A stretch of DNA of 64,000 nucleotides, taken from Hyphomicrobiales bacterium. GTDB taxonomy: Bacteria; Pseudomonadota; Alphaproteobacteria; Rhizobiales; Rhizobiaceae. The stretch spans positions 1 through 64,000 of the forward strand of contig UCII01000033.1 in the NCBI GenBank assembly GCA_900472485.1, given 5' to 3'. A program made the translations under genes and the position numbers. The notes under the pieces are model-generated. The model saw only the letters and a program-made list of their open reading frames with translations, had not been told where the DNA came from and searched no databases. Below, one piece after another: positions 44,303 to 52,109 of the stretch (within the stretch, counting starts at the first letter, position 1; every line of letters starts with the position of its first letter).

Positions 44303-44334
44303 TCCGGTCGCAGCCCACCCGGTCAAAACAAGGG
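44303..44334 (+). promoter_or_regulatory. preQ1-I riboswitch upstream of queC
   Basis: The queC leader carries TCCGGTCGCAGCCCACCCGG followed by TCAAAACAAGGG. This matches the preQ1-I architecture: a short P1 stem (CCGG/CCGG), a loop with the conserved TCGCAG, C-rich residues, and an A-rich tail ending in the AAGG ribosome site, which can pair with the loop cytosines. It closely resembles the Thermoanaerobacter preQ1 aptamer (GGGTCGCAG and AACAAAACAAGG). The ATG is ten bases after AAGGG, so ligand binding should block translation of the queCDE operon that makes the ligand. P1 is only four clear base pairs. Confidence 0.8.
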
Positions 44335-44344
44335 ATCATACATT

Positions 44345-45055
44345 ATGAAGACTATCGTCATCTGCTCCGGCGGATTGGACTCTGTTTCGCTCGCCCATAA
44401 GGTCGCGGCCGAACATCACCTTATCGGACTCGTCTCCTTCGACTACGGCCAGCGACATCGCAAGGAGCTGGAATTTGCGAGCGCCTGCGCCAAGCGTCTC
44501 GGCGTGCCGCATGAGATCATCGACATCACCGCCATCGGCCGGCATCTGACCGGATCGGCTCTGACAGATGATGTCGAGGTGCCGGACGGGCACTATGCCG
44601 AGGAAACCATGAAGGCGACGGTCGTGCCGAACCGTAACGCGATCATGCTGGCGATCGCCTTCGGGCTTGCGGCGGCGCAGAAGGCGGATGCCGTTGCCGT
44701 TGCGGTTCATGGCGGCGATCATTTTATCTATCCCGACTGTCGCCCGGGTTTCATCGACGCCTTCCAGCAGATGCAGAATCATGCGCTCGACGGCTATGCC
44801 AGCGTTTCGCTCTACGCGCCCTATGTGACGATTTCCAAGGCGGATATCGTTGCCGATGGCGCCCGGCATAAAACCCCCTTTGCCGAAACCTGGTCCTGCT
44901 ACAAGGGCGGAGAGCGCCATTGCGGCCGCTGCGGCACCTGTGTGGAGCGGCGCGAAGCCTTCCATCTCGCCGGTATCGCAGATCCCACGGAATATGACGA
45001 TGCCGATTTCTGGGTTGCCGCGACATCGGGCTTTTCGGCCGAAGAGGTGAAGTGA
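44345..45055 (+). CDS. queC: 7-cyano-7-deazaguanine synthase QueC
   Basis: This 236-residue ATP-dependent enzyme makes preQ0 from 7-carboxy-7-deazaguanine and ammonia in queuosine biosynthesis. It has the PP-loop VICSGGLDSVSLAH near residues 5-18, VPNRNAIMLAIAFGLA, and four zinc-binding cysteines in CYKGGERHCGRCGTC. ATG 44345 (MKTIVICSGG) follows AAGGG; the frame upstream to 44297 is inside the riboswitch. It overlaps queD (TGATG) and begins a queC-queD-queE operon. Confidence 0.95.
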   Translation: MKTIVICSGGLDSVSLAHKVAAEHHLIGLVSFDYGQRHRKELEFASACAKRLGVPHEIIDITAIGRHLTGSALTDDVEVPDGHYAEETMKATVVPNRNAIMLAIAFGLAAAQKADAVAVAVHGGDHFIYPDCRPGFIDAFQQMQNHALDGYASVSLYAPYVTISKADIVADGARHKTPFAETWSCYKGGERHCGRCGTCVERREAFHLAGIADPTEYDDADFWVAATSGFSAEEVK

Positions 45056-45411
45056 TGTATCGCATCACCAAGGAATTCCATTTCTCCGCCTCGCATCAAC
45101 TCTCGCATCTGCCCGATGATCATCAGTGCGCGCGCATGCACGGGCATAATTACATTGTCGTGGTGGAGCTCTCGGCCGCCGAACTAGATCAGAATGGCTT
45201 CGTGCGGGACTATCATGAGCTACAGCCGTTAAAGCGTTATATCGATGAAACCTTCGATCATCGTCATCTAAACGATGTCTTCGGACACGATCGCGTCACA
45301 TCCGAATATCTCGCCAAGCATTTCTACGACTGGTGCAAGGAACGATTGCCGGAAGCATCCGCTGTGCGGGTCAGCGAGACGCCGAAGACCTGGGCGGAAT
45401 ACCGGCCATGA
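45055..45411 (+). CDS. queD: 6-carboxytetrahydropterin synthase QueD
   Basis: This 118-residue enzyme converts dihydroneopterin triphosphate to 6-carboxy-tetrahydropterin in the queuosine pathway. Zinc ligands appear in [10 protein letters not shown] and CARMHGHNY, the catalytic Cys is in QCARMHGH, and the C-terminal active-site Glu is in RVSETPKTW. The start ATG shares a base with the queC stop. The gene ends in a four-base overlap with queE. Confidence 0.94.
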   Translation: MYRITKEFHFSASHQLSHLPDDHQCARMHGHNYIVVVELSAAELDQNGFVRDYHELQPLKRYIDETFDHRHLNDVFGHDRVTSEYLAKHFYDWCKERLPEASAVRVSETPKTWAEYRP

Positions 45412-46136
45412 GCGAAGCGCGCATCCGCGTCAGCGAGATCTTCGGGCCGACGATCCAGGGCGAGGGGATCCTGATCGGCCTTCCGACGATTTTCGTTCGC
45501 ACCGGCGGCTGCGACTATCGCTGTTCCTGGTGCGATACGCTGCATGCCGTCGACAGCGACTATCGCGATCAATGGCGGCCGATGTCGGTCGATGAAATCT
45601 GGCAGGAGGTGACGAAGCTTTCCGGCGGCAAGCCGCTCACCATCTCGCTCTCCGGCGGCAATCCCGCGATCCAGCCGCTCGGCCTGCTGATTGCGCGCGG
45701 TCATGCGGCGGGATATCGCTTCGCGCTGGAGACTCAAGGGAGCCTGGCCAAGGAGTGGTTTGCCGAACTCGATGTGCTGGTGCTCAGCCCGAAGCCGCCT
45801 TCGAGTGGCATGACGACGGACTGGACCGCCTTCGACGACTGTCTGCGCATGGCAGGGGACGGACCGCAAATCGCTTTGAAGATCGTCATATTCGACGATC
45901 TCGACTATGAATATGCGCAGGAAGCGGCCGCTCGCTATCCCCAACTGCCCGTCTATCTGCAACCCGGCAATCACACGCCGCCGCCAGCCGATGCGGAAGA
46001 CGCGCTTGTCGATATCGACGGCATCGTCGACCGGATGCGCTGGCTCGTGGAAAAGGTCGGCAATGACCGATGGTTCGAGGCAAGGGTGCTGCCGCAATTG
46101 CATGTGATCATATGGGGAAACAGGCGCGGCGTTTGA
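45408..46136 (+). CDS. queE: 7-carboxy-7-deazaguanine synthase QueE
   Basis: This 242-residue radical-SAM enzyme converts 6-carboxy-tetrahydropterin to 7-carboxy-7-deazaguanine. The Fe-S cysteines are in [11 protein letters not shown] (Cx3Cx2C), preceded by [33 protein letters not shown] resembles the SAM-binding GGE region, with Asn in place of the usual Glu, as in the alphaproteobacterial subtype. Start ATG 45408 overlaps the queD stop. The final QPGNHTPPP and HVIIWG are typical. Confidence 0.93.
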   Translation: MSEARIRVSEIFGPTIQGEGILIGLPTIFVRTGGCDYRCSWCDTLHAVDSDYRDQWRPMSVDEIWQEVTKLSGGKPLTISLSGGNPAIQPLGLLIARGHAAGYRFALETQGSLAKEWFAELDVLVLSPKPPSSGMTTDWTAFDDCLRMAGDGPQIALKIVIFDDLDYEYAQEAAARYPQLPVYLQPGNHTPPPADAEDALVDIDGIVDRMRWLVEKVGNDRWFEARVLPQLHVIIWGNRRGV

Positions 46137-46232
46137 GCAATTGCAATCGGGCCATGTTGTGCCTCGCCATCCGTCAACGTCCGAAATTCGCATTTGGGGG
46201 CCGAAGCCGGCAAAGCGGCAATCGACCCTATG

Positions 46233-46589
46233 TCATGATTTTTTGTCGTGATCGTCGTTGTCGCCGGTCTTTGCCGTCGCCGGTTTGAGTTCGGCATCGA
46301 AAATCCCGGCAAGCGTCTTCAGGATCTGAAGGACGCCCGGATGATCGCAGGTATAATATCTGAACTGCGCCTGGCGGCGCACTTTCACGATACCGGAATG
46401 ATGAAGGCGGGTCAGGTGCTGGCTGAGCGCCGATTGCGATATTCCCAGCTTCTTGGCCAGGCTGTTCACATCTTCCTCATGGCCGGACAGATGAATACAG
46501 ACCTCCAGGCGCTTGGGATTGGAGAGCTGGCTGAGAAGATCTGCATGATAGATGAGACGCTCGTCTTCTGTGGACTGATCTGAGTACAT
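46233..46589 (-). CDS. ArsR-family transcriptional regulator
   Basis: This 118-residue winged-helix protein has ADLLSQLSNPKRLEVCIHLS and the recognition region LAKKLGISQSALSQHLTRLH followed by GIVKVRRQAQFRYYTC. The metal-binding ELCVCDL of classical ArsR is absent; single cysteines are in VCIHL and YYTCDHP, so it may sense redox or another signal, like NolR-type regulators. It converges on queE and faces a 326-bp AT-rich spacer. Confidence 0.85.
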   Translation of the reverse strand: MYSDQSTEDERLIYHADLLSQLSNPKRLEVCIHLSGHEEDVNSLAKKLGISQSALSQHLTRLHHSGIVKVRRQAQFRYYTCDHPGVLQILKTLAGIFDAELKPATAKTGDNDDHDKKS

Positions 46590-46915
46590 CGCGCGGCCGA
46601 TCGTTGGTGTTACATTATAGAGCCCCGAGCATCGCGAGCTATAAACGCAAAAGTTGCAAAATTATGGCCTAAATTATTGCAAAAACCTTGCGCGTTCGCT
46701 GAGCAAACGGCCCTCCCACGAAGGCTGATCGCAATTGATCAACCCTTCCTCAGCCGACAACTAGGGTCCTATTGTATTTTGGGAATATGTCTCTCCGTTC
46801 GATTTGCAATGAATCTGTAACAAAATTGAACGAACTGCCTTGTTTTTGTCCGGCTTTTGACATCGCACTGCTAATTAAGCGGTCTATCTTCTGCGCTAAC
46901 GAACAGGAGGTAACC
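46590..46915. other. Divergent intergenic region
   Basis: This 326-bp region between the ArsR gene and the small gene at 46916 is AT-rich at 46600-46690 and holds TTGACA at 46857-46862, a possible -35 element for the small gene, though I see no well-placed -10. No other feature is seen. Confidence 0.35.
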
Positions 46916-47119
46916 ATGACCCAAAGGGACTTGACGATCGCCGAAGTTCTTAAAGATCCGCTGATCCGCCAGGTCATGCGCGCAGATCGCATATCCGTCA
47001 CCCGGATGGCGGATCTGCTGCAAGATGCTGCGCGCAGGCAAGAACGCGCCTTGTCGGCCGATCTTGCATCGATCGCACATGTGACGGCACGTTCCGTACC
47101 GCAAGCCGACTTGCGTTGA
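46916..47119 (+). CDS. Small hypothetical protein, 67 residues
   Basis: AGGAGG stands five bases before ATG 46916, an excellent ribosome site. The protein MTQRDLTIAEVLKDPLIRQV continues RADRISVTRMADLLQDAARR and is charged and probably helical, without signal or membrane segment. A hairpin at 47138-47169 follows. No function is recognised; the strong translation signal and own terminator argue for a real, monocistronic gene. Confidence 0.65.
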   Translation: MTQRDLTIAEVLKDPLIRQVMRADRISVTRMADLLQDAARRQERALSADLASIAHVTARSVPQADLR

Positions 47120-47137
47120 TATCCCATTATCTGACAG

Positions 47138-47169
47138 CGACAATCGCCGGATAATCCTGGCAATTGTCG
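47138..47169 (+). terminator. Terminator-like hairpin after the small gene
   Basis: CGACAATCGCC and GGCAATTGTCG pair over 11 bp with one mismatch and a ten-base loop, 18 bp after the stop. The following TTGCAGCATTTCC is only mildly T-rich. Confidence 0.55.
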
Positions 47170-47305
47170 TTGCAGCATTTCCGTTTATAAACCTTCTACC
47201 GGTGTTGAGGCAGCCCAAGATCGCTGGCTTTTCCTAAGCCTCGATAGGCTGTCCCTGTTGCTGCGCCGCTCTACGGATCGCTTCGCAATGCGGTCCTACC
47301 TGGCG

Positions 47306-48196
47306 TTAAATTGCGCCGCTTCGGTTGAGCGAGATCGAATAGACGCTGGTCGTCGCAGTCATGAACAGCTTGTGCTTGCCGCGGCCGCCGAAGCAGAGGT
47401 TGGAGACCGTTTCCGGCACCAGGATCTTGCCCATGAGATGGCCGTCGGGGGCGATGCAATGCACGCCGTCGGCCGCTGACGACCAGAGATTGCCATCGCT
47501 ATCGAGGCGCATGCCATCGGCGCAGCCCGGTGAAATCGCATGAAATACCTCTCCGCCGGACAGCTGCCAGTTTTCACCGACATTGAAGACCCGGATATGC
47601 TGCGGATCGTTACCATGCATACGACCGGTATCGGCCACATAAAGCTTCGTCTCGTCCGGACTGAAGGCAAGCCCGTTCGGGCAGTTGAAATCCGTCAGGA
47701 CGGCCTGCATGGAGCCATCGGGATCGACGCGATAGACATTGCAGGGCAGCTCCTGCTCACTTCTATATCCTTCGTAATCCGTCGCGATGCCGTAGTGCGG
47801 ATCGGTGAACCAGATGGCGCCATCAGAGGCGACGATCACGTCGTTGGGTGAATTCAGGCGTTTGCCCTGATAGTGGTCGGCGACAACCGTGATCGAGCCG
47901 TCATATTCGGTCCGCGTGACGCGTCTGCCCCCGTGCTCGCAGCTCACAAGCCGGCCCTGCCGATCGCGCGTATGGCCGTTCGAAAAGTTCGACGGTTCGC
48001 GAAAGACGCTAGTGCCGAGCCCCGGTATCCAGCGCATGATGCGGTTGTTGGGAATATCCGAAAAGAGCAGGCAGTTCAGATCTCCGAACCAGACAGGGCC
48101 TTCCACCCAGTCGAAACCGGTGGCGATCTGCTTGACGGGAGCATTGCCAAGAACGAATTTCCCGAAAGCGGGGTCGATGATTTCGAAGAACGACAT
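47306..48196 (-). CDS. SMP-30/gluconolactonase family lactonase
   Basis: This 296-residue six-bladed beta-propeller hydrolase is predicted to open sugar lactones to aldonates. It has WVEGPVWFGDLNCLLFSDIP with the metal-binding Glu, RLNSPNDVIVASDGAIWFTD and LAFSPDETKLYVADTG with the Asn and Asp ligands. ATG 48196 follows GGGAGG by ten bases. It is the first target divergent from the palindrome at 48237-48250, placing it in the aldonate regulon. Gluconolactone or a related aldonolactone is the likely substrate. Confidence 0.87.
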   Translation of the reverse strand: MSFFEIIDPAFGKFVLGNAPVKQIATGFDWVEGPVWFGDLNCLLFSDIPNNRIMRWIPGLGTSVFREPSNFSNGHTRDRQGRLVSCEHGGRRVTRTEYDGSITVVADHYQGKRLNSPNDVIVASDGAIWFTDPHYGIATDYEGYRSEQELPCNVYRVDPDGSMQAVLTDFNCPNGLAFSPDETKLYVADTGRMHGNDPQHIRVFNVGENWQLSGGEVFHAISPGCADGMRLDSDGNLWSSAADGVHCIAPDGHLMGKILVPETVSNLCFGGRGKHKLFMTATTSVYSISLNRSGAI

Positions 48197-48236
48197 TGTG
48201 ACAATACCTCCCATAATGTTAGATCGCAGATTGATC

Positions 48237-48250
48237 TGTTATCGATAACA
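48237..48250. promoter_or_regulatory. LacI-type operator, TGTTATCGATAACA
   Basis: This perfect 14-bp palindrome is centred on CG, as LacI/GalR operators are. It lies 40 bp upstream of the lactonase start and 34 bp upstream of the HbpS-like start. The same sequence is at 50779-50794 and 58288-58303, with a variant before lacI. Confidence 0.85.
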
Positions 48251-48284
48251 TATCCCAATGAGTCCGCAATGAGGAGGATAGTGC

Positions 48285-48704
48285 ATGAGCCATGTTCTGA
48301 CGTCGAGCGTCTTGAGTGACGAAGGTGTGATGACCTTGTTGAACGCCGCCATTTCAGCGGCGACCGCGATGGGCCAGCCGCAATGCATCGTCATCGTCGA
48401 TCAATCCGGCGTGACGCTCGGCTGCTTCCGCATGCGCGGTTCGCGTTTTCAGTCGCTGAAAAGCGCCACTGCCAAGGCCCAGACGGCTGCTTCGATTGGC
48501 GGCGCCAGCCATTCGCTGCCGGAACATGCGCGCGTGCCGCTGGCAATCGCGACCCATGGCGGTATGACGGGTTTGCGCGGGGGCTTGCCAATCCGTGTCG
48601 GCGGCACGCTTGTCGGCGGTATCGGTGTCGGTTCGGGGTCCGGCGAGCAGGACGAGCAAGTTGCCCGCGCCGCCCTCAATGCGATCGGCGCCGATCTTGA
48701 TTGA
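48285..48704 (+). CDS. HbpS/GlcG-like (DUF336) heme-degrading domain protein
   Basis: This 139-residue cytoplasmic protein has the DUF336 pattern: AISAATAMGQPQCIVIVDQS, LKSATAKAQTAASIGG and LPIRVGGTLVGGIGVGSGSG. Related proteins bind heme or cobalamin (HbpS) or occur in glycolate and diol operons (GlcG, PduO C-terminal domain); the role is uncertain. GAGGAGG precedes ATG 48285. It is divergent from the lactonase gene and shares the LacI-type operator, so it belongs to the regulon. Confidence 0.82.
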   Translation: MSHVLTSSVLSDEGVMTLLNAAISAATAMGQPQCIVIVDQSGVTLGCFRMRGSRFQSLKSATAKAQTAASIGGASHSLPEHARVPLAIATHGGMTGLRGGLPIRVGGTLVGGIGVGSGSGEQDEQVARAALNAIGADLD

Positions 48705-48763
48705 ACGAATGGTCGCGAAATCCATCTTCACTTTCGATCGAGTGGATTTCGCGCCGCTTCCGT

Positions 48764-49795
48764 TCAGCTGAAGGCGATCTGCGCCTTCATGGCCTGGCTT
48801 CGATCGGACGCGATCTCGAAAGCGCTGATCGCGTCGGCAAGCGGTACCGTGTGGGTAATGAGCGGCCGTACGTCGATGAGGCGCTTGCGCATCAGATCGA
48901 CGCCGACGGCAAACTCCTCGTGAAAGCGGAAGGAACCCCTAAGTTCCAGCTCCTTGGCCGTGATCGCCAGCATTGGCAAGCTCATGTCGCCGCCGATACC
49001 AAGCTGGACGATGATCCCTCGCGGTCTCAGCGCGGCAATGCCGCCGGCGAGGGCAGCAGCAGCGCCCGAGCATTCGTAGAGCACATCGAAAGTGCCCTTG
49101 TCGGCGGAATAGGCGGCAAGCGCTTCGGGCTCGTCTTTCGTATTGATGACCCTGTCGGCACCCGCTTGCCTGGCAAGCGACAAGGTGAAATCCGAAAGAT
49201 CGGTTGCCACGATCTTGACGGCACCTGCGCGGCGTGCGGCCAGGATCGAGAGGACGCCGATCGGGCCGCAGCCGGTCACGAGAACGCGTTTGCCGAGCAT
49301 CTCGCCCGCACGGCGCGTGGCATGCAAGGTCACGGCCAAAGGTTCCGCCATGGCCGCTTCACCCGCTGTTAGGCCATCGGCCGGCACGCATTGGATGGCA
49401 TCGGCCACCAGCGTCTCGCGGAAGGCACCCTGGATGTGCGGGAACGGCATGGCGCTGCCATAGAAGCGCATGTTGAGGCATTGATTGGGCAATCCCTCCA
49501 GGCAATAGCGGCAGGTCCGGCAGGGGCGGGAGGGGGAAACGGCAACGAGCTGACCGATCTCGAGACCTTGGACGCCGGGGCCGAGTGCGATGACAGTCGC
49601 GCTGACTTCATGCCCAAGGATCATCGGTTCTTTCAGGCGCACGGTGCCGAAGCCGCCGTGATGGTAGTAGTGCAGGTCGCTGCCGCAGACGCCGCCAGTT
49701 GCGAGTTTCAGCTTCACTTCTCCCGCACCCGGTTCTTCCTCAGGATAATCCTCGATCCGCACATCCTTGGCGGCGTGGGCGATGATGGCCTTCAT
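48764..49795 (-). CDS. idnD: L-idonate 5-dehydrogenase-like zinc alcohol dehydrogenase
   Basis: This 343-residue medium-chain dehydrogenase is predicted to oxidise L-idonate to 5-keto-D-gluconate. It shows catalytic zinc residues in GGVCGSDLHYYHHGG and MILGHEVSATV, structural zinc cysteines in SPSRPCRTCRYCLEGLPNQC and a Rossmann motif VLVTGCGPIGVLS. GAGGAGG supports ATG 49795. It follows the 2-hydroxyacid dehydrogenase by 10 bp as the second gene of a two-gene operon, downstream of the operator at 50779. Confidence 0.83.
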   Translation of the reverse strand: MKAIIAHAAKDVRIEDYPEEEPGAGEVKLKLATGGVCGSDLHYYHHGGFGTVRLKEPMILGHEVSATVIALGPGVQGLEIGQLVAVSPSRPCRTCRYCLEGLPNQCLNMRFYGSAMPFPHIQGAFRETLVADAIQCVPADGLTAGEAAMAEPLAVTLHATRRAGEMLGKRVLVTGCGPIGVLSILAARRAGAVKIVATDLSDFTLSLARQAGADRVINTKDEPEALAAYSADKGTFDVLYECSGAAAALAGGIAALRPRGIIVQLGIGGDMSLPMLAITAKELELRGSFRFHEEFAVGVDLMRKRLIDVRPLITHTVPLADAISAFEIASDRSQAMKAQIAFS

Positions 49796-49805
49796 GTCTT
49801 CCTCC

Positions 49806-50753
49806 TCAAAGAACGGGTGTCGGCAGCGTCTGGCCGGCGAAATGAGCGGCGAGATTGTCGCGAACCAGCTGACCCATGGCCTTGCGCGTCTCAACCGTGC
49901 CGGAGGCATGGTGGGGCTGCAGCAGCACATTGTCGAGTGTCAGGAAGCGCGGATTGAGCTTTGGCTCGCCTTCGAAGACGTCAAGGGCTGCCGATCCGAG
50001 CCTGCCGGTTTGCAACGCGTCGAGTAGGGCGTCTTCGTCTATATTGGACGCGCGGGAGATGTTGATCAACATGCCTTCCGGGCCGAGCGCCTCGATCACT
50101 TTACGACCGACGATATGACGTGTCGCGGCGGAAGCGGCGAGCGTGACGAACAGGAAATCTGATTCTGTCGCGAGCTCGACGGGATCGGCGACAAAGGTCA
50201 TGTCTGATGCGTAAGATTTCGCCTCGACGTCCGAATAGGCAATCTGCATATCGAAGCCCTTTAGGCGCTTGGCGACCTCGAAACCGATGCGGCCGAGGCC
50301 GAGCACGCCGGCACGCCGTCCCCAGACGCGGCGTTTGAGGGGATAAAGCCCCTTCTCGGCCCAGCTGCCGTCACGCACCCACGTTTCGGCACCGATCATG
50401 CCGCGCGACAGGCAGAGCATCATCGCGATTCCCAAATCCGCGACATCATTGGTCAGGACGTCGGGCGTGTTGGTGACACGAATGCCGCGCTCGCGGCAGG
50501 CTTGCAAATCAACGGCATCGAAGCCCACGCCATAGACCGAAATGATCTCCAGTTTGGAGCAGGCCTCGATCATGGCGCGGTTGGCACCGAGTTCGCCGCG
50601 TGTCGCAATACCCCTGATCGATGGTCCGACCTCGGCGAGCAATTTGTCCTTGTCGGCAGCCTCGAAATAGCGATGAACCTGAAACGCTGCGTCGAGCGGC
50701 TCTTGATCCCATTGCGGGTAGGGGCCAATCTGCAGGATCGGTGGCTTGTTCAT
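49806..50753 (-). CDS. D-isomer-specific 2-hydroxyacid dehydrogenase (2-keto-aldonate reductase-like)
   Basis: This 315-residue NAD(P)H enzyme has the Rossmann motif VLGLGRIGFEVAKRL, the Arg in NISRASNIDEDAL, the Glu in DVFEGEP and the His in LQPHHASG. GhrB/2-ketogluconate reductase-type activity is likely, for example 2-keto-L-gulonate to L-idonate. GGAGG lies nine bases before ATG 50753 and directly abuts ATG 50762, so the later start is chosen. It faces the operator at 50779-50794 and is followed by idnD. Confidence 0.87.
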   Translation of the reverse strand: MNKPPILQIGPYPQWDQEPLDAAFQVHRYFEAADKDKLLAEVGPSIRGIATRGELGANRAMIEACSKLEIISVYGVGFDAVDLQACRERGIRVTNTPDVLTNDVADLGIAMMLCLSRGMIGAETWVRDGSWAEKGLYPLKRRVWGRRAGVLGLGRIGFEVAKRLKGFDMQIAYSDVEAKSYASDMTFVADPVELATESDFLFVTLAASAATRHIVGRKVIEALGPEGMLINISRASNIDEDALLDALQTGRLGSAALDVFEGEPKLNPRFLTLDNVLLQPHHASGTVETRKAMGQLVRDNLAAHFAGQTLPTPVL

Positions 50754-50778
50754 CTTATGCATCCTCCCTTGACATCAA

Positions 50779-50794
50779 ATGTTATCGATAACAT
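50779..50794. promoter_or_regulatory. LacI-type operator, ATGTTATCGATAACAT
   Basis: This perfect 16-bp palindrome is in the 86-bp spacer between the divergent 2-hydroxyacid dehydrogenase and idnO genes. It is identical to the site at 58288-58303. One regulator could thus repress both operons from this site. Confidence 0.88.
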
Positions 50795-50839
50795 AAACGG
50801 GGGAGGCGACCAATGTCGAGATAAAAAACGGAGGAAACG

Positions 50840-51598
50840 ATGTCTCTCGGTCTTTTCGATCTGAAAGGGCGGCGCGCCCTGGTGACGGGTTCTTCCCAAG
50901 GTATCGGGCTTGCGCTCGCCACCGGCTTGGCGGATGCCGGCGCCGAGTTGGTGCTCAACGGGCGCGACAAGGAAAAGCTTGTCAAGGCGGCTGAGGGCTT
51001 TGCGGGCAAGGTGCATGTGCTGCCATTCGATGCCACCGATCACGAGGCGGCGCGTCGAGCTGTCGATGCGTTCGAAGCCGAGACGGGGGCGATCGACATT
51101 CTCGTCAACAATGCCGGCATGCAGTTTCGCACGCCACTGGAGGATTTTCCCGCCGATGCCTTCGAGCGGCTGCTGCGGACGAACATCTCGAGCGTCTTCA
51201 ATGTCGGCCAGGCGGTCGCCCGTCACATGATCAAGCGCGGCGCCGGAAAGATCATCAATATCGCCAGCGTGCAGACGGCGCTGGCGCGTCCCTCGATTGC
51301 TCCCTACACGGCAACCAAGGGTGCCGTTGGCAATCTCACCAAGGGCATGGCGACGGATTGGGCGAAGTACGGGCTGCAATGCAACGCCATCGCGCCAGGC
51401 TATTTCGACACGCCGTTGAACGCAGCTCTCGTTGCCGACGCCGATTTCTCGGCGTGGCTGGAAAAGCGTACGCCGGCCGGCCGGTGGGGTCGTGTCGATG
51501 AATTGGTCGGCGCCTGCATCTTCCTTGCTTCCGATGCCTCCTCGTTCGTCAACGGTCATGTGCTCTATGTCGACGGCGGCATCACGGCTTCGCTTTGA
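50840..51598 (+). CDS. idnO: Gluconate 5-dehydrogenase, SDR family
   Basis: This 252-residue short-chain dehydrogenase has the cofactor motif VTGSSQGIGLALA, NNAG, catalytic Ser in NIASVQT and Tyr-Lys in APYTATKGAVG. It is expected to reduce 5-keto-D-gluconate to D-gluconate, linking idonate oxidation to gluconate. GGAGGAAACG precedes ATG 50840. It heads an operon with gluconokinase, a beta-hydroxyacid dehydrogenase and a small protein, downstream of the operator at 50779. Confidence 0.87.
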   Translation: MSLGLFDLKGRRALVTGSSQGIGLALATGLADAGAELVLNGRDKEKLVKAAEGFAGKVHVLPFDATDHEAARRAVDAFEAETGAIDILVNNAGMQFRTPLEDFPADAFERLLRTNISSVFNVGQAVARHMIKRGAGKIINIASVQTALARPSIAPYTATKGAVGNLTKGMATDWAKYGLQCNAIAPGYFDTPLNAALVADADFSAWLEKRTPAGRWGRVDELVGACIFLASDASSFVNGHVLYVDGGITASL

Positions 51599-51605
51599 TG
51601 GCGCT

Positions 51606-52109
51606 TTGCCGCGCCGCTTCGTCATCATGGGTGTCAGCGGCTGTGGGAAGTCGTCGGTCGGGTCGGCGCTGGCCGCTCGCCTTGGAGGCATCTATGCCGA
51701 TGGTGATGATCTTCATCCTACGGCAAACGTCGCCAAGATGAGTGCCGGCATACCGTTGACCGACGCCGATCGCTGGCCTTGGCTCGACGAAGTCGGTCAA
51801 TACCTGGCTTTGGCGCAGGATACGGCACTGATCGGATGTTCGGCGCTGAAACGCATCTATCGCGACCGGATTCGCGGGGTTGTCGACGCGCCGGTTTGCT
51901 TCATTCACCTTGCCGGGACGAGGCAGACCATTCTTCGACGCATGCAGGCAAGACGGGATCATTTCATGCCGCCGGCATTGCTCGACAGTCAATTTGCAAC
52001 CCTCGAGCCGCCTGGATCAGACGAGCAGGCGATTACCGTCGATATCGATCAGCCGCTGGATCAAGTCGTAGCGGCCATCATCATTGCATTGGAGGAGACG
52101 CAATCATGA
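51606..52109 (+). CDS. idnK: Gluconokinase, GntK type
   Basis: This 167-residue kinase phosphorylates D-gluconate to 6-phosphogluconate. It has the P-loop IMGVSGCGKSSVG, GDDLHPTANVAKMSAGIPL, ALKRIYRDRIRG and FATLEPPGSDE, matching E. coli GntK/IdnK throughout. The only start giving the full P-loop strand is TTG 51606, eight bases after the idnO stop, with no clear ribosome site, so it may be coupled to idnO. The end overlaps the next start by four bases. Confidence 0.88.
   Translation: MPRRFVIMGVSGCGKSSVGSALAARLGGIYADGDDLHPTANVAKMSAGIPLTDADRWPWLDEVGQYLALAQDTALIGCSALKRIYRDRIRGVVDAPVCFIHLAGTRQTILRRMQARRDHFMPPALLDSQFATLEPPGSDEQAITVDIDQPLDQVVAAIIIALEETQS

Noticed and set aside
44178-44344. Cobalamin riboswitch in the queC leader
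   Set aside because: The ATGAAATCC...GCAGCCC stretch first recalled the B12 box, but the conserved CCCCGCAACTG part is lacking, while the preQ1-I pattern fits fully and suits the operon.
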